Positions 59,377 to 64,000 of a stretch of 64,000 nt of DNA are shown here, piece after piece (the first letter of the stretch is position 1; the number at the start of each line of letters is the position of its first letter). Source of the DNA: Parapedobacter pyrenivorans (lineage in GTDB: Bacteria > Bacteroidota > Bacteroidia > Sphingobacteriales > Sphingobacteriaceae); NCBI RefSeq assembly GCF_014636865.1, contig NZ_BMER01000004.1, forward strand, positions 124,001-188,000. The letters are read 5' to 3'. Both the position numbers and the translations under genes were made by a program. The notes beneath the pieces are model-generated. The model was not told where the DNA came from, did not search any database, and worked only from the letters and a program-made list of their open reading frames with translations.

Positions 59377-59970
59377 ATGCAAGATTTCAGCCACTATACC
59401 GACCTGGAGCTTCTACAACTGTTGAAAGGGGGAGATCCCCGGCCAATGACGGAAATCTATGATCGATATTGGTTGCTCCTGTACCGTCATGCATTGCGGA
59501 TGCTTCATGCTGAAGAAGAGGCCGAAGATGTACTTCAGGATATATTTTCTACGTTGTGGGGAAGGGTCGGCGACCTGAACCTAGAGGGCAGTTTATCTGC
59601 TTTCCTGTACGGCATGCTGCGGAATAAAGTCCTTAACCGCATGGCTTATCACAAAGTACGTGAAGACCATCTTCGTTCATTGGGCGCATTTGAAGAATCG
59701 GGAGAGGTAATGCCCGATCAACTGCTGCGAGATAAGGAGTTAGCTCGTATTATCGAGGAAGAAATCAATCGGTTGCCCAGTAAGATGCGTGCCGTCTTCG
59801 AACTCCGCCATCGCGAAGAGCTATCATACAGGGAAATTGCCGAGCAATTAGACGTAACGGAGCACACGGTAAGAAAGCAAATCAGCAACGCACTACATAT
59901 CCTACGTGATCGCCTCAGACGCTTAGGTTTGTCCTTTTCTACGCTTCGGCTTTTCGTAGACATTATATAA
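59377..59970 (+). CDS. ECF sigma factor (RpoE-like, FecI type)
   Basis: The 197-residue protein has region 2 (EIYDRYWLLLYRHALRMLHA; EAEDVLQDIFSTLWG) and region 4 (LPSKMRAVFELRHREELSYR; EIAEQLDVTEHTVRKQIS). It is followed by a FecR anti-sigma and an STN-containing receptor, the standard Bacteroidota trans-envelope cascade. Its target is predicted to be the receptor operon at 61404. Confidence 0.93.
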   Translation: MQDFSHYTDLELLQLLKGGDPRPMTEIYDRYWLLLYRHALRMLHAEEEAEDVLQDIFSTLWGRVGDLNLEGSLSAFLYGMLRNKVLNRMAYHKVREDHLRSLGAFEESGEVMPDQLLRDKELARIIEEEINRLPSKMRAVFELRHREELSYREIAEQLDVTEHTVRKQISNALHILRDRLRRLGLSFSTLRLFVDII

Positions 59971-60049
59971 GAAGAGTCTGTTCACGACGATTTCTAAATA
60001 AAGGAAAAAAAATCTTACACATTTTCTTCTTTCAGCTTACTTATAGTAA

Positions 60050-61177
60050 ATGACGGAAGAAAAAGATCCCAATTTAGGAAGAGGTATACGGCTGTTACAT
60101 AAATACCGAAATGGTACGGCTACACCTGAAGAACGTGCCGTGGTCGAATCGTGGTATACCAAGTATGCTAGTGAGTTGCCTAAAAAGACTGGTAAAGATG
60201 AAGCGGGGGTGCAAAAGCGGGTATGGGCAAAGTTAACCAATCAACCGAAAGTGAATCGCCTGCGTAAATGGATCCCATACGCAGCTGCCCTTGTGTTAGC
60301 CGTGATTGGTGCGTTTTTCTTGATAACCGACAGGCAACAAACGTCCGATGACACTGTCGCCACCGAAGAGATCCAGCCTGGCGGCAACCGAGCTACATTG
60401 ACATTTGCCGATGGGCGCAACGTAAACCTTGATGAAAGAATGGACGGTATTGTGGTGGGAGACCAGGTCACCTACCTGGATGGTCGTCAGGTACTAACGG
60501 AAAGGGGCGCTATTTCTCCCGAACACGTTAGTGATGTAATGACGATCGCTACCCCTCGTGGTGGGCAGTACCGGGTAGTTCTTGGTGATGGAACGGAGGT
60601 ATGGCTCAATGCGGAGTCGACGTTGCGCTATCCCGGTAAATTCACGGGCAAGTATCGTCAGGTTGAAGTTGAAGGGGAAGCGTATTTTGCGGTGGCCAAA
60701 AACCCAGAGAAGCCATTCAGGCTCCTTACCCAGGGGCAACTGATTGAGGTACTTGGCACGGAGTTTAACGTTTCGGCTTATGCAAACGATGCCGCCATCC
60801 AGACCACGCTGATAAAGGGAAAGGTAAGCGTACAGCCTGACGGTCGTGATCCGGTGGTGCTGCATCCGGGGCAGCAGGCTATTGTCGATTCGGCGTCGGT
60901 TAGCATCGAAAAGGTAAACGTTGGACAATATTCAGCGTGGAAAGAAGGATATTTCTATTTTAACGGGGATTCTCCAGAAGCGGCATTTGCGCAACTAAGT
61001 AGATGGTACGATATCGAAGTGGTTTATAGGGGACAAGTTCCGGAGATTGCATTCTATGGCGAAATTGACCGAAACAAGACCTTGGGTTCCTTACTGAACA
61101 TGCTCGATAAAGCTGGACTTAATTTCGAGGTTGTCCATAAGGGAAATAGAAATCAACTGATTATCGGCCACCCTTAA
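60050..61177 (+). CDS. FecR-family anti-sigma factor
   Basis: The 375-residue protein has an N-terminal cytoplasmic part, a membrane span near 76-95 (WIPYAAALVLAVIGAFFLI), a FecR domain (TPRGGQYRVVLGDGTEVWLN; YPGKFTGKYRQVEVEGEAYF) and a C-terminal DUF4974 domain. It holds the sigma factor inactive until the receptor's STN domain signals that substrate is bound. Confidence 0.93.
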   Translation: MTEEKDPNLGRGIRLLHKYRNGTATPEERAVVESWYTKYASELPKKTGKDEAGVQKRVWAKLTNQPKVNRLRKWIPYAAALVLAVIGAFFLITDRQQTSDDTVATEEIQPGGNRATLTFADGRNVNLDERMDGIVVGDQVTYLDGRQVLTERGAISPEHVSDVMTIATPRGGQYRVVLGDGTEVWLNAESTLRYPGKFTGKYRQVEVEGEAYFAVAKNPEKPFRLLTQGQLIEVLGTEFNVSAYANDAAIQTTLIKGKVSVQPDGRDPVVLHPGQQAIVDSASVSIEKVNVGQYSAWKEGYFYFNGDSPEAAFAQLSRWYDIEVVYRGQVPEIAFYGEIDRNKTLGSLLNMLDKAGLNFEVVHKGNRNQLIIGHP

Positions 61178-61243
61178 TTTTTAAATCGCTATTCGTTTTT
61201 TACCAGTTATATGCAGTTACTAACCAATTAAACTCAAGACAAA

Positions 61244-61267
61244 ATGATGAAAACAGCGCCAGATTAA
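61244..61267 (+). CDS. Possible 7-codon leader peptide (MMKTAPD)
   Basis: A start, seven codons and a stop lie in the FecR-to-receptor leader, 31 bases before a strong hairpin. A translated mini-ORF next to a hairpin could act in attenuation. It is too short to be sure. Confidence 0.25.
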   Translation: MMKTAPD

Positions 61268-61298
61268 CCTGAAAAATCTCTCTAGTTATGCGAAGAAT

Positions 61299-61346
61299 CC
61301 GGATGGTGCGACAACACCATCCGGGAAGTGTTTGGATAGCAAACAC
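61299..61346 (+). promoter_or_regulatory. Two leader hairpins upstream of the receptor
   Basis: CCGGATGGTG (61299-61308) pairs with CACCATCCGG (61315-61324), a perfect 10-bp stem with a 6-base loop. GTGTTTG (61328-61334) pairs with CAAACAC (61340-61346). Structured leaders before SusC-type genes are common in this group and may control or stabilise the mRNA. Confidence 0.6.
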
Positions 61347-61403
61347 CTAATATCGCTACCAGGATTTAACCGATTTATTTAACCATCCAAACAGGACAAA
61401 TAT

Positions 61404-64000
61404 ATGACTTTTTCACCATGCGTGGAGGGGAGGCTTCATCCCTTATTATACCGATTCATTCTCGTTATGAAATTGACGGTTTTTCTCACTATAGTATTCG
61501 TATTACAGGTTGTTGCCGAATCTAATGCACAAAAAATTAACTTAAACGCCCGCAATGTTGCGCTGCAGGAGGTGATGCATAAGCTGAAACGGCAGCAAGG
61601 TTTTTCATTTTTCTTTTTGGGCGAGCATATTGCGGAGACGCGCGTTAACATTGACATTCGGAATGCAACCTTAGCCGACGCGATGGAGGCTATTTTGACT
61701 CCGGAAAACCTTGAATGGTATATGGAAGACAAAACCATTATCATCAAGCGATCCGCTCGTGCTTCCGTGCGCAACCCATCATCAGACCCGGTTTTTGACG
61801 AAATCCGGCAGCGTACCGTTACCGGTCGCGTCACGGATGAGCAGATTAATCCGCTGGAGGGGGTAACAGTGCGGGTAAAGGGGACAAGCGCGGCCTCCAT
61901 AACCGATGCCAACGGCACTTACAACATTGAAGTGCCTGAAAATGGAACGGCATTAACGTATAGCGCCATTGGATTTGAAGCCGCCGAAACAACCATTGGA
62001 AGTAGGACCGTCATCAACGTGTCGTTGAAAGCGATGGTGAGTGATTTGGATGAAGTGGTGGTGGTTGGCTACGGTACCCAACGCCGCTCTGACATGACGG
62101 GCGCTATTGTTTCCGTAAAATCAAAAGATATACAGAATCTAGCGGTTCGCAGCGTTAATGAAGCCATACAGGGCCGTGCGGCAGGCGTGCAGGTAACCCG
62201 CAATGACGGGGCTCCCGGCTCGAACTCGGACATCGTGATAAGGGGGGTCGGATCTATTGGTGGAATGTCGCCCCTGTACATCGTAGACGGCGTACGGATG
62301 TCGGCAGGAAGCAATTTCAATCTGCAGGATATCGCCTCCATTGAAATTTTAAAAGACGCCAGCGCAGCGGCTATATATGGGGCACAGGCTGCGGGAGGGG
62401 TGGTGTTGATTACCACGAAGCGAGGAAATGTACGCGATCGGATGGATATAAACTTTAGCGCAAATTACGGTGTCCGCAAACCGTTAAATCTGTTTGAAAT
62501 GTTGCGGACGCCCGAATACTACATCGCCAAAACCAATTTCGGTGTGGCGACAAGCAATTGGGGAGACCCTGCATCGTTGCCGGATCACGACTGGGTCAAC
62601 TCGTTGTACAAGAGCGGTGCGGAGCAAAGCTATTCGCTATCGCTTTCTGGCGCCACCGCTAAGACAAACTACTACCTCTCCGCGAATTACCTGCAGGAGG
62701 ATGGAACGATCGTCGATAACTCGTTTAAACGGTTTGGCCTGCGTTCGAATGCGGATTTCAGTGTAACGGACAATTTCAAGGTGGGCGAAACCTTGTACGC
62801 TTGGACAACCGCAACCAATCCAACGGTTAGCGCAACGTTTCCATTCCGATCGGCACCGGTGGTTCCGCTGCGCGATCCTTCCAACCCGTATGGCGGATGG
62901 GGTAAAAGCGGAAGTTTTTTTGGCGGTGTAAACCCGGTAGGCCAGGAATACATGAATCATATCCTGAACCGAAGCTATGCCCTGGAAGGCAATGTGTATG
63001 CCAACTGGGAGATTATTCCGGGGTTGAGCTTCCGCTCCACATTTGGCTTGTCCGTATTCAGTATCAGCAACAGGCGTTTTAATGAGGCCTATGACTACGG
63101 AATCCTGGTTAATCATGTCGCTGCGCTGATTCGGGATAACAATAACCAACGCGATCTGACCGCCCATTTCGTGCTAACCTACGATAAAGCAATCGGGCAG
63201 CACAGCTTTAAAGCGATGGCAGGTTATGAAGCCTACCGCTCCGATCTGACATCACTGCACGCGGAGGCACAGGGATTCCCTTATATTACATATAATTTTG
63301 GGTTGTCAAACAATCCCAGCAGTTATATTGCCAGTGGCGGGGAGTTCCCCCAAACCCGCCTGCTTTCCCAATTCGGGCGTGTTAACTACGTATTTGCCGA
63401 TAAGTATCTGGCATCGTTCAACATCCGCCGTGACGGATCGGACCGCTTTGGGCCCGCCAACAGGTTTGGCGTATTTCCATCGGGGTCGGTAGGATGGCGG
63501 GTGAGTGAAGAACGATTCATCAAAGACCATATACCGCACATCAGTAACCTGAAGTTTCGCGCCAGCTATGGTAAATTGGGGAGTACCAGTAATATCCCGC
63601 AGTATACGTATCAAGCGTCTTATGGCGGCGCAGGCGGCACCAATAGTATGGGGCTGGCAGATGGCTCGCGGTTTAAAGGCTACGCGCTAACCGCGCAGCT
63701 CGCCAATCAACACATCCGATGGGAGACCGTACTCCAAACCGATGTGGGGTTGGATGTCGGCCTACTGAAAAACACCTTGAATTTTACGGTCGATTGGTAC
63801 AGCCGGCAGACACAGGGGATGATATACCGCGTACCGGTAGCACATTCGGCAGGTTTTGGGAGTACCTCGGTATTTACCAATATCGGGCAAATGAGCAACA
63901 AAGGCGTAGAGCTGGCTGTAGACTATCAGGGTAAAGCCGGGCAGTTTAGCTACGCCGTTGCTGCAAATGCATCGTTCAACCGGAACCTGGTAAAACAGCT
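61404..64000 (+). CDS. SusC-type TonB-dependent receptor with STN domain (partial)
   Basis: The frame is open to the window end (865 codons seen). A long signal region (FILVMKLTVFLTIVFVLQVV) is followed by an STN domain (NLNARNVALQEVMHKLKRQQ) that contacts FecR, a CarboxypepD_reg-like domain (VTGRVTDEQINPLEGVTVRV), the DEVVVVGYG block, a plug (DIVIRGVGSIGGMSPLYIVD; IEILKDASAAAIYGAQAAGG) and part of the barrel. ATG 61467 is a possible shorter start, but long N-termini are usual. A SusD partner is expected beyond the edge. Confidence 0.95.
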   Translation, partial: MTFSPCVEGRLHPLLYRFILVMKLTVFLTIVFVLQVVAESNAQKINLNARNVALQEVMHKLKRQQGFSFFFLGEHIAETRVNIDIRNATLADAMEAILTPENLEWYMEDKTIIIKRSARASVRNPSSDPVFDEIRQRTVTGRVTDEQINPLEGVTVRVKGTSAASITDANGTYNIEVPENGTALTYSAIGFEAAETTIGSRTVINVSLKAMVSDLDEVVVVGYGTQRRSDMTGAIVSVKSKDIQNLAVRSVNEAIQGRAAGVQVTRNDGAPGSNSDIVIRGVGSIGGMSPLYIVDGVRMSAGSNFNLQDIASIEILKDASAAAIYGAQAAGGVVLITTKRGNVRDRMDINFSANYGVRKPLNLFEMLRTPEYYIAKTNFGVATSNWGDPASLPDHDWVNSLYKSGAEQSYSLSLSGATAKTNYYLSANYLQEDGTIVDNSFKRFGLRSNADFSVTDNFKVGETLYAWTTATNPTVSATFPFRSAPVVPLRDPSNPYGGWGKSGSFFGGVNPVGQEYMNHILNRSYALEGNVYANWEIIPGLSFRSTFGLSVFSISNRRFNEAYDYGILVNHVAALIRDNNNQRDLTAHFVLTYDKAIGQHSFKAMAGYEAYRSDLTSLHAEAQGFPYITYNFGLSNNPSSYIASGGEFPQTRLLSQFGRVNYVFADKYLASFNIRRDGSDRFGPANRFGVFPSGSVGWRVSEERFIKDHIPHISNLKFRASYGKLGSTSNIPQYTYQASYGGAGGTNSMGLADGSRFKGYALTAQLANQHIRWETVLQTDVGLDVGLLKNTLNFTVDWYSRQTQGMIYRVPVAHSAGFGSTSVFTNIGQMSNKGVELAVDYQGKAGQFSYAVAANASFNRNLVKQ

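Noticed and set aside
1-64000. tRNA, rRNA or known riboswitch genes
   Set aside because: Reading both strands by eye I found no cloverleaf with TTCGANNC-type T-arm in proper context, no rRNA-like sequence and no riboswitch signature. A covariance-model scan could still reveal one.

Overview
The window looks like a chromosomal segment of a Bacteroidota species, most likely Sphingobacteriaceae (Parapedobacter/Pedobacter-like). The basis is two SusC-type receptors (one paired with SusD), an ECF sigma/FecR/STN-receptor cascade, many lipoproteins with Cys-Lys/Ser-rich starts, promoters of the TTG-N20-TAnnTTTG kind, and few Shine-Dalgarno sequences. The genus is inference. I saw no rRNA, tRNA, CRISPR array, transposase or integrase.

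1-4.3 kb: a compact operon with a candidate 45-residue peptide gene, a perfect hairpin, a LpxL/LPLAT-like acyltransferase, a LytS-type membrane kinase, a LytTR response regulator and an unknown helical protein, then a HTH protein. The layout resembles a modified-peptide signalling locus and is my first candidate for an undescribed system. 4.3-4.56 kb: a non-coding array in which TACC (17 register positions) and then GGTA (about 7) recur every 11 bp exactly.

4.6-11.6 kb: small lipoproteins, two of which share a 71-bp leader and signal-peptide module, a TlpA-like thioredoxin, and an iron-uptake pair (siderophore receptor plus PepSY membrane protein).

11.7-29.1 kb: a LacI-controlled polysaccharide utilisation locus with four matching operators, SusC/SusD, clan GH-A hydrolases, a GH2 beta-mannosidase-like enzyme, a GH36 alpha-galactosidase, an MFS sugar importer, a ROK kinase, a GmhA-like isomerase and a lipoprotein TIM-barrel epimerase. 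A (galacto)mannan-type substrate is the best guess.

29-38 kb: a scarred accessory region. Two near-identical VOC genes flank a toxin-antitoxin pair, a barstar-like protein and an ABC permease. Beside them lie a truncated PIN toxin, an antitoxin remnant and a TPR-gene remnant. 37-43 kb: DJ-1/PfpI protein, SDR with AraC regulator, sensor kinase, flavin reductase, and a DUF4143-type ATPase behind two adjoining palindromes.

43-55 kb: a CHAT-domain protease with TPR-like repeats, convergent with an ECF sigma/anti-sigma pair. Divergent from that pair is a tight seven-gene operon of OmpA and secreted or lipid-anchored proteins of unknown function, followed by a DUF4892/OmpA-TPM pair. This is the second candidate for an undescribed system.

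55-59 kb: an AraC regulon (membrane protein and OsmC) with 21-bp tandem operators, and a CobW-type GTPase with Zur-like boxes. 59.3-64 kb: ECF sigma, FecR anti-sigma, structured leader, and an STN-containing SusC-type receptor that runs off the window.
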